Shown: positions 1 to 7,898, counted from the stretch's first letter. The stretch: DNA of 29,933 nucleotides from VFBF01 sp964530695 (GCA_964530695.1 CAZGYQ010000036.1:1-29933); one strand, 5' to 3'. Notes: generated by a model not told the origin, from the letters alone. Made by a program: numbers and translations.

Positions 1-55
1 GGGACAGGTGAGATCTATCCCCGCAATTCTGTGGGACCGCGCGGAATCTATCCCC

Positions 56-562
56 CTATCTCCGGCCCTCGCGGCGATTCTGGCGAAGGTGCTTCACGAG
101 CAGGATCGTCGTCAAATCACTGTCCCACTCTTGGTCTGGATAAAGGGCGATCTCCAGATAGCCGCGCCTTGCATAGAAGTTCCGGCTGGTCATGTTGAAC
201 GTGTCCGTTTCCAGCCGCGCCGAGGGGAATCCCGAAGCGGCGATCTCGCTCTCCGCCTTTTCCATCAGGCAGGCGCCCACGCCCGTGTGCGCGTGCGCGC
301 CGCGCACATGCAGCGCATTCACGAAATCGCCGTTCCAGTCCACGAACCCGGCAATCTCGCCCGCGCGCTCGCAGACCCAGAATGCGTGCCCACGTTCGCT
401 CACGTAGGCGCGCGCGCGGTTCTGGGCGCGATACGCGCCGGCGGCGGATGCCGTGATCTGCGGCGCCCAGGTGCTTTCGAAGGTATCGTGCAGGATGGCG
501 ATGAGGTCCGTCGCATCCGCCGCCCGCGCCGGACGGAGAAGGAGGGAACGGGAGGCCTGCAT
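56..562 (-). CDS. GNAT family N-acetyltransferase
   Basis: A 168-residue single-domain protein of typical GNAT length. Residues 84-104 form the beta4/alpha3 acetyl-CoA-binding element, with the pyrophosphate loop AHTGVG at 91-96 matching the R/QxxGxG/A pattern. Residues 123-134 (N..S..FY.R.G) match motif B. The family transfers an acetyl group from acetyl-CoA to an amine; the substrate cannot be told from the sequence. The start at 562 has a purine-rich GGGAGG-like stretch upstream. The gene lies downstream of the ompA-like gene on the same strand but is separated from it by a strong terminator (625-652), so it probably has its own promoter. Family confident, substrate unknown. Confidence 0.9.
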   Translation of the reverse strand: MQASRSLLLRPARAADATDLIAILHDTFESTWAPQITASAAGAYRAQNRARAYVSERGHAFWVCERAGEIAGFVDWNGDFVNALHVRGAHAHTGVGACLMEKAESEIAASGFPSARLETDTFNMTSRNFYARRGYLEIALYPDQEWDSDLTTILLVKHLRQNRREGRR

Positions 563-624
563 CGAAGGCAGCGTAACTTCGCCCTCGCTTTTCGCAACCC
601 GGCGAAGTCATCGGATCGTTTGTG

Positions 625-652
625 AAAAAACCCCGGAGATCGCTCTCCGGGG
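625..652 (-). terminator. Rho-independent terminator of the OmpA-family lipoprotein gene
   Basis: A perfect 9-bp stem (CCCCGGAGA/TCTCCGGGG, 631-639 with 644-652) closes a 4-nt loop. On the minus strand it is followed directly by six T residues (complement of 625-630). It lies 26 bp downstream of the stop codon of the minus-strand OmpA-family gene. Confidence 0.85.
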
Positions 653-678
653 CTTCTTCATTCAGCAGTGTGAAACGC

Positions 679-1338
679 TCAGCTCGTCACGCCGACCAGC
701 TTGATTTCCACGCGGCGGTTGGCCTGGCGGCCGGTCACCGATGCATTGTCTGCGATCGGGCGGGCTTCGCCGAAGCCGACCGCGACCACGCGCACCGGCT
801 GCACGCCGTTGGAGACGAGCGACTGTGCGACCGCATCGGCGCGCCGTTGCGACAGCGCCTGGTTGTAGTCGTCCGGGCCGGTGGAGTCGGCGTGGCCCGC
901 CACGTCCACCGTCGTCGAGGGGTATTCACGCAGGGTCTGCGCGACGCTGGCGAGCGTCGACTGGAACTGCGGCTTGATGTCGGAACGGTCGACGTCGAAC
1001 GTGATGTCGGACGGCATGTTCAGCGTGATCTCGTTTTCCGCCGTGCGGGTGACGCCGACGCCGGAGTTGCGCATCTGCTCGCGCAGCTTACGTTCCTGTG
1101 CGTCCATGTAGGCGCCCACGCCTGCGCCCGCGATCGCGCCGACCGCTGCGCCGACCGCGGCGTTGCGGCTGTCGTTGCCGCCCGCCAGCGTGCCCGCCGC
1201 CGCGCCGCCGATGGCGCCGATGATGGCCGCGTTCGCGGTGCGGTTCGGCGTGCGCTCGCCGGTGTAGGGATCGACGGTGGTGCAGCCGGCGATCATGAAT
1301 GCGGCCGCCGTGGCGGCCAGGATGACTTTATTGAACAT
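679..1338 (-). CDS. OmpA-family outer-membrane lipoprotein with glycine zipper (YiaD-like)
   Basis: A 219-residue protein. Residues 1-18 are a lipoprotein signal with lipobox IAGC and lipidated Cys19. Residues 37-77 are a Gly/Ala-rich glycine zipper likely to pack in or against the membrane. Residues 105-215 are an OmpA-like peptidoglycan-binding domain; the signature GHADSTG..DYN..LS..RA (148-167) supplies Asp151 and Arg165/166, the residues that bind diaminopimelate in this family. GR.ANRRVEI (203-212) is the usual C-terminal motif. It probably links the outer membrane to the cell wall. The start at 1338 follows GGAGGGATCCTC. It is monocistronic or weakly linked to the upstream small lipoprotein gene, with a hairpin between them (1388-1428) and a strong terminator after it. 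The architecture matches E. coli YiaD; orthology was not tested. Confidence 0.93.
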   Translation of the reverse strand: MFNKVILAATAAAFMIAGCTTVDPYTGERTPNRTANAAIIGAIGGAAAGTLAGGNDSRNAAVGAAVGAIAGAGVGAYMDAQERKLREQMRNSGVGVTRTAENEITLNMPSDITFDVDRSDIKPQFQSTLASVAQTLREYPSTTVDVAGHADSTGPDDYNQALSQRRADAVAQSLVSNGVQPVRVVAVGFGEARPIADNASVTGRQANRRVEIKLVGVTS

Positions 1339-1387
1339 GAGGATCCCTCCAGGAACTGGAGAGACAGCTTAGCGGGTCCGACCTGTC

Positions 1388-1428
1388 GGGAACATGAACG
1401 GAATGCTCACCATTCGGTCATGTTTCCC
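1388..1428. repeat. Large imperfect inverted repeat between two lipoprotein genes
   Basis: Arms 1388-1405 and 1411-1428 pair in three blocks: GGGAA/TTCCC, CATGA/TCATG and GAATG/CATTC. There are two single-base bulges, one mismatch and a 5-nt loop. It begins 18 bp past the stop of the small lipoprotein gene and 50 bp before the OmpA-family start. There is no T-run on either strand, so it is not a canonical terminator. It may be an RNA-stabilising hairpin or an operator. Confidence 0.55.
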
Positions 1429-1446
1429 CAGACGGGGACGACGCCC

Positions 1447-1632
1447 TCAGCGGGCTTCGCCCTGAGCGGCGCAGGAGCGCGCGGGGACGGCGCGCCAGCG
1501 CTGCGCCGGGCTCGCACGGCTGGCGCTGCAGTCCGTCTGGGCCTGTGCGGCGTCGGCGACCGGACCGGGACGGGTCGCGCAGCCGGCGAGACCGGCCGTG
1601 GCGAGAAGGGCGATAACCAGGAGTTTGTTCAT
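1447..1632 (-). CDS. Small putative lipoprotein (61 aa)
   Basis: The ATG at 1632 gives a 61-residue product. Its first 18 residues are a clear lipoprotein signal: a basic MNK start, a hydrophobic core, and lipobox LAGC with Cys18. A longer reading of the frame from 1791 would place this signal in mid-protein after an Arg-rich stretch, so the internal start is preferred. The mature part of about 43 residues is Ala/Arg-rich and contains two further cysteines, with no recognisable domain. It lies 88 bp downstream of the TorF-family gene on the same strand. The signal peptide is convincing; the function is unknown. Confidence 0.6.
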   Translation of the reverse strand: MNKLLVIALLATAGLAGCATRPGPVADAAQAQTDCSASRASPAQRWRAVPARSCAAQGEAR

Positions 1633-1720
1633 GATGCAGGCGCTCAGTGTTACTCGACTGGAGCCTGCCGTGCAACGAACGCGCCAGCGCCTCGGAGCGG
1701 GCCGCCGGACAAGGCGACGT

Positions 1721-2470
1721 TCAGAACGCCTTCGAGATCGAGAAGACTGCGCCGTCCGAGCCGAGGTCGTCGTCGAGATCCGTGCCGACATAGGCGCCGG
1801 AGAAGGTCAGGCCCGCAACATCGACGGCCAGTCCCAGCGACCAGTCCCATTTCTGGCCTTCAACGGCGAAAGCGCCATCCTCGTAGCCGAGGCCCGCGGT
1901 CATCGTCAGCGGCGCGCCGGCGATCTTGCCTGCTGGCGTCGCCACATTGGTGAATATGTAGGTGTTGGTCTCTTCTCCCGAACCCGTCTGCTCCCAGACA
2001 TGGTTGACGCCGGCGCTCCAGTCAGCGGCGCCGAACGCGCGCGCCAGGGTCACCGCCGCTTCGCCGTAGTCGAGATCGTCCGTGTCGGGATAGTAGAACC
2101 AGGTCGCGCCGAGGCCGAGTTCGACGCCGCCCAGATCGAACGTCTTCGAGGCGTAGAAGTCGATCTCGACGTCGGGGTCCTCGCCGCCGGGGATGAGGCT
2201 CGACCCCCAGGCGCCGAAGGTCCAGCCGCCGTCCACTTCCACTTCGGCGCTTCCCTGCAGCGCGGCTTCGTTGTCCGAGACGGTCAGCCCGCGTGCGCGA
2301 TAGTCGGAGACCAGGGCGATGGACGCCGAGGGGGTGAAGCGGTCGCGCATGCCATCGGCGGACTCTTCAGCGTGGGCGACCGAGACGATGGAAGTGCAGG
2401 CGACGCTCGCGGCGGCGAGTCTCGTGATGGCGATGATCACTGGCGTTTCCCGAATCTGCACGGTCGGCAT
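1721..2470 (-). CDS. TorF family putative porin (TIGR02001/Gcw_chp family)
   Basis: A 249-residue protein. Residues 1-34 are a Sec signal ending in AHA|EE. The mature region is made of alternating amphipathic strands, begins with a segment around residues 45-62 (SIALVSDYRARGLT) that is the hallmark of this family, and ends in a terminal Phe (SISKAF), as expected for a BamA-assembled outer-membrane beta-barrel. Repeated patterns such as VEIDFYASKTF and LGLGATWFYYPD fit barrel strands. The family is described as a putative porin; transported substrates are not known from sequence. The start at 2470 is supported by GGCGAAGG just upstream; a GTG ten codons in is the alternative. Confidence 0.85.
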   Translation of the reverse strand: MPTVQIRETPVIIAITRLAAASVACTSIVSVAHAEESADGMRDRFTPSASIALVSDYRARGLTVSDNEAALQGSAEVEVDGGWTFGAWGSSLIPGGEDPDVEIDFYASKTFDLGGVELGLGATWFYYPDTDDLDYGEAAVTLARAFGAADWSAGVNHVWEQTGSGEETNTYIFTNVATPAGKIAGAPLTMTAGLGYEDGAFAVEGQKWDWSLGLAVDVAGLTFSGAYVGTDLDDDLGSDGAVFSISKAF

Positions 2471-2636
2471 GACCTTCGCCGTTCATCATTACCGACAGGC
2501 AACTAACAGAAGACTTACACGCCCCCGGAGATGTCGACCCGCCGTGGGTCTCGCTCGGCCGGTCGGTGATTGCGACAGGAGAGGCGGGCGCCAAGCGGCG
2601 AGCCAGGCATTCCTGTCCGACCTGATCTGGACGTGA

Positions 2637-2711
2637 TGGAGCGGGCGAGGGGAATTGAACCCCTGACATCAAGCTTGGGAAGCTTGCGTTCTACCTCTGA
2701 ACTACGCCCGC
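2637..2711 (-). tRNA. tRNA-Gly (anticodon CCC)
   Basis: Read on the minus strand, the 7-bp acceptor stem GCGGGCG/CGCCCGC pairs 2711-2705 with 2647-2641. The D arm is GTTC..GAAC. The anticodon stem CAAGC/GCTTG holds loop TTCCCAA, giving anticodon CCC, which reads GGG. The T arm is AGGGG-TTCAATT-CCCCT. Discriminator U73 is typical of bacterial glycine tRNAs, and CCA is encoded (2639-2637). All four arms pair fully. Confidence 0.97.
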
Positions 2712-2887
2712 GCCGGAGAGGTGAAAGCCTTGGGTAACAAGGGTCGCCAGAAGCGGCAAGTGGGCGGGAGCTGGGCGGACGCGCCGACCCGGTTCGGGGT
2801 GCGGTTCCTTGCGCCCTGGACCCCGGTGCGCTTCAGTCGGGAAAATCAGAACAGGGTCCGGCCGCCAGCCGGGCGGGAGGACGTCCG

Positions 2888-4801
2888 ATGTCTCGAACAG
2901 CAATTTCCGCTCTGGGAATGGCGGTCGCCGCCGTGGCTCTGGCGGCGCTGGTCTCCAGCGGCGCCCGCAGCGAGCAGCCCGCGCCGCAACGCTCGAGCGC
3001 GCCGACATTCAGCACCGCGCGCACGCCTGGCTACAACGCCGACCGCAACGCCTATTTCGGCGACCTGCACGTCCACACGAAGTTCTCGTTCGACGCCTAC
3101 ATCTTCAACGTCCGCGCGACGCCCGACGACGCCTACAACTACGCCAAGGGCGCCACGGTGCGTCACGCCGGCGGCTACGACGTGCGCCTCACCGATGCGC
3201 CGCTCGACTTTCTCGCGGTCACCGATCACTCGGAATATCTCGGCATCGTTCCGGCGATGAACGATCCGGCGTCGCCGCTCTCGCGCGTTCCATATGCGCC
3301 GCAGATGTTTTCCCGCGACCCCGCCAAGATCCAGTCGGCGTTCGCGAAAGTGGCCACGAGCATCGGCGAGGGCCGCGAATTGCCGGAGCTGCGCAGCCCG
3401 GAAACCTCCGCCGCCGCCTGGGGTTCGATCGTCGCCTCCGCCCAGCGCCACTATGAACCGGGACGCCTGACGACCTTCATCGGCTACGAGTACACGTCCG
3501 CCCCGCAGGGCATGAACCTGCACCGCAACGTGATCTTCTCGGGCGCGCGTGCGCCGGACGCGCCGTTCACGGCGCTGCAATCGCAGAACCCGGAAGATCT
3601 CTGGCGCTGGATGGACGGCTACCGGGCGCGCTCGCGCGCCGATGTCGTCGCCATTCCGCACAACATGAACGGCAGCGACGGGCGGATGTACGAGCGCACG
3701 GCGTGGGACGGCCGCCCGTTCGACAAGGCCTACGCCGACCTGCGCATGCGCAATGAGCCGCTCGCCGAAATATCCCAGATCAAGGGCACGTCTGAAACGC
3801 ATCCATCGCTGTCGCCGAACGACGAGTGGTCGAACTTCGAGATCATGGATTCCTACATCGGCACGCCGACGCCGGTCACGCGCTTCGCCGGCGGCTATGT
3901 CCGCGACGCGCTGAAGGCGGGGCTCGTCTTCCAGGACAAGGACGGCTTCAATCCCTTCAAGATCGGCTTCATCGGCTCCAGCGACACGCACAACGCGGCG
4001 TCCGGCGTCGAGGAGGGCCGTTACGTCGGCAAGGTCGGATTCACCGATGGAACGCCGGAACGGCGCTTCTCGGTGCCGCCGAACGGCGCGCGGGACTGGC
4101 ACGGCGCTCCGGAGCCGTCGGCGACCACGGCGCGCTTCCAGCAATGGGGCGCAGCTGGACTCGCAGGAGTCTGGGCGGAAGAGAACACGCGCGAGGCGAT
4201 CTTCGCCGCGCTGCGCCGAAAGGAGACGTTTGCGACGTCGGGCCCACGCATCCGCGTGCGCTATTTCGTCGGCTACGATTTTCCCGCCGACATGCTGACG
4301 CGCACCGATCTCGTCCGCGTCGCCTATGCCCGCGGCGTGCCGATGGGCGGAGATCTCCTGCCGCGTCGCGGCCGCACGCCGCAACATCTCGTCTGGGCCG
4401 TGCGCGATCCGCACTCGGGCTGGCTGCAGCGGGTGCAGATCGTGAAGGGCTGGGTCGAGAACGGCGAGGCGAAGGAACGCGTGTTCGATGTGGCGTGCTC
4501 CGATGGGCTCACGCCTGATCCGCGCACCGCGCGCTGCGGCGACAATGGCGCCACCGTCGACCTCGCCAATTGCAGCGTCAGCGAGAACAAGGGCGCGGTC
4601 GAGCTGCGTACGCTCTGGACCGACCCGACCTTCGATCCGAACCAGCGGGCGTTCTACTACGTGCGCGTGATCGAAAATCCGTCCTGCCGCTGGTCGACGT
4701 GGGACGCGCTGCGCGCCGGCGTGCCGCCCAGCCCGACCATGCCGAAGACAATTCAGGAGCGGGCCTGGTCCTCGCCGGTCTGGTATGCGCCCAGAGCCTG
4801 A
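2888..4801 (+). CDS. DUF3604 domain-containing exported PHP-like metallohydrolase
   Basis: A 637-residue protein. Residues 1-28 are a Sec-type signal or anchor. From about residue 50 it has the DUF3604 fold, related to PHP/amidohydrolase-type metal phosphoesterases. The metal-site motifs are visible in order: GDLHVHT (58-64), TDHSEY (112-117), a Tyr/Glu pair near 200-202, LHRN (211-214), IPHNMN (256-261) and SSDTHN (364-369). The family is widespread but its substrate is unestablished. RBS GGGAGG precedes the ATG. It is the first gene of a plus-strand operon: its last 17 bp overlap the prolyl-isomerase gene, which in turn overlaps a HupE/UreJ gene. The order suggests the isomerase helps fold, and HupE/UreJ may help metallate, an extracytoplasmic enzyme. 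Family certain, role inferred. Confidence 0.93.
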   Translation: MSRTAISALGMAVAAVALAALVSSGARSEQPAPQRSSAPTFSTARTPGYNADRNAYFGDLHVHTKFSFDAYIFNVRATPDDAYNYAKGATVRHAGGYDVRLTDAPLDFLAVTDHSEYLGIVPAMNDPASPLSRVPYAPQMFSRDPAKIQSAFAKVATSIGEGRELPELRSPETSAAAWGSIVASAQRHYEPGRLTTFIGYEYTSAPQGMNLHRNVIFSGARAPDAPFTALQSQNPEDLWRWMDGYRARSRADVVAIPHNMNGSDGRMYERTAWDGRPFDKAYADLRMRNEPLAEISQIKGTSETHPSLSPNDEWSNFEIMDSYIGTPTPVTRFAGGYVRDALKAGLVFQDKDGFNPFKIGFIGSSDTHNAASGVEEGRYVGKVGFTDGTPERRFSVPPNGARDWHGAPEPSATTARFQQWGAAGLAGVWAEENTREAIFAALRRKETFATSGPRIRVRYFVGYDFPADMLTRTDLVRVAYARGVPMGGDLLPRRGRTPQHLVWAVRDPHSGWLQRVQIVKGWVENGEAKERVFDVACSDGLTPDPRTARCGDNGATVDLANCSVSENKGAVELRTLWTDPTFDPNQRAFYYVRVIENPSCRWSTWDALRAGVPPSPTMPKTIQERAWSSPVWYAPRA

Positions 4802-5651
4802 CGCGAAGAACGCCGGATTCAGGTCCCTGATCGCCGCGGCGCTGCGCGAGCCGCTCGCGCATTTCGCGTTGATCGGCGCACTTATCTTCGTGGCGACCGC
4901 GCTGGCCGACGGCCTGAATCGCCCCGCCGTGCGGCTGAGCGAGGCCGATGTCTCCCAGCTCGCCGCGTTCTGGGAAACCCAGTCGGGGCGCCAGCCTACG
5001 CCGGAGGAACTGCGCGGCATCGTCGCCGAACGCGTCGATGAAGAGATCATGGCGCGGGAGGCGCAGCGCCTCGGCCTCGATCGCGACGATGTCATCATCC
5101 GCCGCCGTCTCGCACAGAAGTTCGCCTTCGTGCGCGAGGACCTCGCCGCTGTTGCGGAACCGGACGAGGCGCGCCTGCGCGCGTATCACGCCGCACACCC
5201 GGACCTGTTCTCCACGCCCGGCTCCATTGCGTTTCGTCAGGTCTATTTCAGCGCGGAGCGCGGGCCGGGCGCGCGCGCCGCCGCGGACGCAGCGATTCGG
5301 ACGTTGCGACTTACGCCCGAAGCGACCGTCGATGGCGACGTGTTCATCCTGCCGCTGACCTACGCGTCCATTACCAGCGTCGATCTCGAACGCGACTATG
5401 GCGCACCGTTCGCCAGCGCCGTGACGCGCGCGCCGGTTGGCGTGTGGACGGGCCCGGCGCCGTCGGCGTTCGGCTGGCACGTGGTCCGTGTGGAAGGGCG
5501 CCACGCGCAGGCGTCGCAGGATTTCGAAATCGTGCGTGAAGCGGTGCGCGCGAGATGGATCGAGGAAGCGCAGGGCCAGAAACGTGACGCGGATCGCAAA
5601 GCGCTGCGCGCGCGATATCGAATCGTCTTGCCGCCCGGCGTGTCGCCGTGA
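4785..5651 (+). CDS. Membrane-anchored parvulin-like peptidyl-prolyl isomerase
   Basis: A 288-residue protein with one N-terminal transmembrane segment (about residues 24-41) and a periplasmic remainder. Residues 50-135 are a helical SurA/PpiD-like chaperone segment. Residues about 148-245 resemble a PpiC-type rotamase domain (FRQVYFS at the first strand, FGWHVVRVEGR at the last). The usual QD-containing loop of active parvulins is not obvious, so catalysis may be weak and the chaperone role dominant. The start lies inside the end of the DUF3604 gene (17-bp overlap), and the stop overlaps the GTG of the HupE/UreJ gene, so all three genes are translationally coupled. Its client is probably the exported DUF3604 protein, by inference from position. 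Confidence 0.85.
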   Translation: MRPEPDAKNAGFRSLIAAALREPLAHFALIGALIFVATALADGLNRPAVRLSEADVSQLAAFWETQSGRQPTPEELRGIVAERVDEEIMAREAQRLGLDRDDVIIRRRLAQKFAFVREDLAAVAEPDEARLRAYHAAHPDLFSTPGSIAFRQVYFSAERGPGARAAADAAIRTLRLTPEATVDGDVFILPLTYASITSVDLERDYGAPFASAVTRAPVGVWTGPAPSAFGWHVVRVEGRHAQASQDFEIVREAVRARWIEEAQGQKRDADRKALRARYRIVLPPGVSP

Positions 5652-6643
5652 TCTGGCGTCGGTGGGTGACGCTTGCGTTTCTTGCGCTCATGGCGTGCGT
5701 CGCGCCCGCGTTTGGGCATGAAGTCCGGCCAGCCTATCTCGAAGTGCGCGAGACGGCTCCCGACGCCTACGCCATCGCCTGGAAGCAGCCGGTCAGCGGC
5801 GAGATGCGCCTCGCGCTGCGGCCGCGCCTGCCGGCGACGTGTCGCACGGAGAGCGCCCCGGTCATGGAGGCCGCGCCATCGGCCGTCATCGAGCGCTGGC
5901 GCGTTGTCTGCCCGGGCGGACTCAAGGGACAGACTCTTGGCGTCGACGGGCTCGAGCGCACGCTCACCTCCGTCTACGTGCAGGTGATCTGGCGCGACGG
6001 CGCATCCACCGGTGGGCTCGCACAGCCGTCGTCGCCGGAAATAACCCTCGACGGCGGGGCCGCGCCGGCGCTTGCGCGCTATGTGGCGCTGGGCGTCGAA
6101 CACATTCTCGGCGGGCTGGACCACCTCGCGTTCGTCGCCGGGCTCGTCCTGCTGGTGACGGGCGTTCGCCGGCTTCTCCTATCGCTGACGGCGTTCACCG
6201 TGGCGCACAGCATCACGCTCGCCATGTCTGCGCTCGGTGGAGCCGGCCTTCCGTCAAGGCCGGTCGAAGCGTGCATCGCGCTGTCGATCGTGCTGGTGGC
6301 CCATGAGGGCGTGCGCCTCGCGCGCGGACAGTCCGGCCTGTCCGCTTCGGCGCCTTGGCTGGCCGCGTTCGGGTTCGGACTGCTCCACGGATTCGGTTTT
6401 GCCGGCGCGCTGGCGCAGACCGGCCTGCCCGAGGGCGCGCGCGTGGTCGCGCTGCTTCTGTTCAATCTCGGCGTGGAGATCGGGCAGGTGGCCGTCGTTG
6501 CGCTGTCGCTCGCGCCGCTCTTCTGGCTGCGACGCGACGCGGGGGCGCTGCGCCGGACGCGCCTCGCAGTCGGATACGCCCTCGGCGGCGCCGGCGCGTT
6601 CTGGCTTTTCCAGCGTCTCGCGACGGCTTTTTTTCCGGCCTGA
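5648..6643 (+). CDS. HupE/UreJ family membrane protein
   Basis: A 331-residue protein with a GTG start in a GTGA overlap with the preceding gene. Residues 1-23 are a signal peptide ending near AFG|HE. Residues 24-140 form an extracytoplasmic domain. From about 145 there are six or seven transmembrane helices with the conserved His-rich family motifs: VEHILGGLDHLAF (150-162), TVAHSITLAMSAL (184-196), VAHEG (217-221) and GLLHGFGFAGAL (244-255). HupE and UreJ are metal (nickel or cobalt) permeases or accessory proteins for hydrogenase and urease. Neither enzyme is encoded nearby, so the partner here is probably the DUF3604 metallohydrolase two genes upstream. The metal and direction of transport are not known. 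Confidence 0.92.
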   Translation: MIWRRWVTLAFLALMACVAPAFGHEVRPAYLEVRETAPDAYAIAWKQPVSGEMRLALRPRLPATCRTESAPVMEAAPSAVIERWRVVCPGGLKGQTLGVDGLERTLTSVYVQVIWRDGASTGGLAQPSSPEITLDGGAAPALARYVALGVEHILGGLDHLAFVAGLVLLVTGVRRLLLSLTAFTVAHSITLAMSALGGAGLPSRPVEACIALSIVLVAHEGVRLARGQSGLSASAPWLAAFGFGLLHGFGFAGALAQTGLPEGARVVALLLFNLGVEIGQVAVVALSLAPLFWLRRDAGALRRTRLAVGYALGGAGAFWLFQRLATAFFPA

Positions 6644-6699
6644 GGACACGCGTTCGCGCCGCCGGGGCCGCCACAGCGACCCCGGTCACATCCGCCTCG

Positions 6700-6718
6700 C
6701 GTGACCTCACGTTTTCTT
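6700..6718 (+). terminator. Weak candidate terminator after the DUF3604 operon
   Basis: A short hairpin, CGTG-ACCT-CACG (6700-6711), is followed by TTTTCTT (6712-6718). A second GC-rich hairpin (6721-6735) follows. The 4-5 bp stem is short but the T-tract is right. It lies 57 bp after the HupE/UreJ stop and 50 bp before the next start. Confidence 0.35.
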
Positions 6719-6768
6719 GACCCGCCGCCGGCGGGGTGGTTAACGGTTGCCGAACGAGGGGACTTCCG

Positions 6769-7335
6769 ATGTCCGACGAACTTGGCAATGTCCGGGTGCG
6801 CGAAAAGGTGAAGCCGGGATTCTTCGCCAGGCTCTTTTCGGGCGGCAAGGACGCGAAGGCGCAATCTCAGGTTAAACAGCAAACAAGGAAATCGGTCATG
6901 GATTTCGGGCTCAGTGCAGGTTGGTCCAAGGAAGAGGCGTTCCTGTGCGTCCTGCTCGCGGCGGCGCTGGCGGACAACACGGCGCATGATCTCGAAATTC
7001 AGGAGATCGACGCGCTGTTTCACCGGCTGAACATTTTTGAGAAGCAGCCGAAGGACAAGGTGACCGAGATGCGCGTGAAGGTGCAGGAAAAGCTGCGCCC
7101 GGACCCCACGAAGCCCATCAAGTCGGAAACCTGGAAAAGCGCAGCCAAGACACTCACCAAAAACAGCCTCGGCGCGGCGGCCTTCGCCAACGCCGCCGAC
7201 ATCGTGTTCGCGGATCGGGTCGTGGAATCCGAGGAGGTTGAGTTCCTGCGCGAGCTGATCTCTGAGCTCGGCGTCGACAGCCAGGCCAACGACATCATTC
7301 GTGTCATCAAGCTGAAGAACCACCACGTCGACTGA
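6769..7335 (+). CDS. TerB-like (tellurite-resistance TerB fold) protein
   Basis: The ATG at 6769 is preceded by GAGGGGA and gives 188 residues; an in-frame upstream ATG at 6736 lacks an RBS. Residues 1-42 are basic and low in structure (KPGFFARLFSGGKDAK). Residues 45-185 are all-helical, with the acidic repeat pattern of the TerB fold in two halves: ALADNTAHDLEIQEIDALF (66-84) and DIVFADRVVESEEVEFLREL (144-163). TerB-like proteins bind metal ions or act as envelope-stress modules; no other ter gene is present, so a tellurite role is not implied. It lies alone, convergent with the MarR gene (21 bp between the stops). Confidence 0.75.
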   Translation: MSDELGNVRVREKVKPGFFARLFSGGKDAKAQSQVKQQTRKSVMDFGLSAGWSKEEAFLCVLLAAALADNTAHDLEIQEIDALFHRLNIFEKQPKDKVTEMRVKVQEKLRPDPTKPIKSETWKSAAKTLTKNSLGAAAFANAADIVFADRVVESEEVEFLRELISELGVDSQANDIIRVIKLKNHHVD

Positions 7336-7356
7336 CACGATGGCGGCGCGCAGGCG

Positions 7357-7836
7357 TCACAGCGTCCGCGCGGCCGCTTCCAGCTGTTCGAGCACGCGCT
7401 CAAGCGCGGCGCGCTCATGCCCTGCAAGATCGCCGATGAGCTGCGCTTCGAGCCCGCGCGCGAGCGGCACGATGCGGCGGTAGATCGCCATCCCTGCGGG
7501 CGTGAGCGACAGGCGCTGGCGACGCGCATCCGCCTTGTCGGCGCTCGCTTTCAGGCGGCCAGCTTCCGTCAGACCGCGGACCGCGCGCGAGATCGCGACC
7601 TTGTCCATCGGCGTCGCTTCGGCGACTTCCGTGGCCGTCAGACCTGGTGAGACAGCAAGCAGCGCCATGACGCGCCATTCGGGGATGGAAAGCCCGAACT
7701 CGCCCTCGTAGTGGCGCGCGAACGCCCGCGAGACGGTGTTGGCGAGCACCGCAAGACGATAGGGCAGAAAGGCTTCCAGTCTGAGCTGGGCTTCTTCCTC
7801 GCGGGGGGCGGCTCGCGGGGTGGTTGCGCTGGACAT
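7357..7836 (-). CDS. MarR family transcriptional regulator, probable regulator of hppD
   Basis: A 159-residue protein with the MarR layout: a long N-terminal dimerisation helix, then a winged helix-turn-helix at about residues 50-112. LTATEVAEATPMDKVAISRA (65-84) is the recognition helix region, and DKADARRQRLSLTPAG (100-115) is the beta wing with its typical DxRRxxLxLTxxG signature. It is transcribed divergently from hppD, with only 62 bp between the starts; those bases hold a perfect inverted repeat (7861-7879). The arrangement suggests it senses a tyrosine-catabolic intermediate and represses hppD, as other MarR proteins do in aromatic catabolism. The ligand is inferred. Confidence 0.9.
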   Translation of the reverse strand: MSSATTPRAAPREEEAQLRLEAFLPYRLAVLANTVSRAFARHYEGEFGLSIPEWRVMALLAVSPGLTATEVAEATPMDKVAISRAVRGLTEAGRLKASADKADARRQRLSLTPAGMAIYRRIVPLARGLEAQLIGDLAGHERAALERVLEQLEAAARTL

Positions 7837-7860
7837 CCGTTACAGATGAAACTAATGCGG

Positions 7861-7879
7861 GAGGCAGTCAATCTGCCTC
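7861..7879. promoter_or_regulatory. Inverted repeat in the marR-hppD divergent promoter region (candidate operator)
   Basis: GAGGCAG (7861-7867) and CTGCCTC (7873-7879) are perfect inverted repeats around TCAAT. The site lies 25 bp after the MarR start on one side and 19 bp before the hppD start on the other. The spacing suits a dimeric repressor; an mRNA hairpin in the hppD leader is the alternative. Confidence 0.5.
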
Positions 7880-7898
7880 ATCCAGACGGAGTTCGCCC

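Noticed and set aside
15..55. TCTATCCCC occurring twice near the left edge
   Set aside because: Short, no third copy, and cut off by the window edge; cannot be told from chance.
622..1953. A 443-codon plus-strand frame over the OmpA-family and small lipoprotein genes
   Set aside because: Low-complexity Arg-rich translation opposite real genes; the minus-strand OmpA domain is unmistakable.
2846..5098. A 750-codon open frame on the minus strand opposite the DUF3604 gene
   Set aside because: It is antisense to a gene with complete family motifs. Its translation is Arg/Ala/His-rich with no domain, as expected from the third-position GC bias of the real gene.
6769..7335. A tellurite-resistance (ter) operon suggested by the TerB-like protein
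   Set aside because: No terC, terD or other ter gene is adjacent; solitary TerB-fold proteins are common and not evidence of tellurite resistance.
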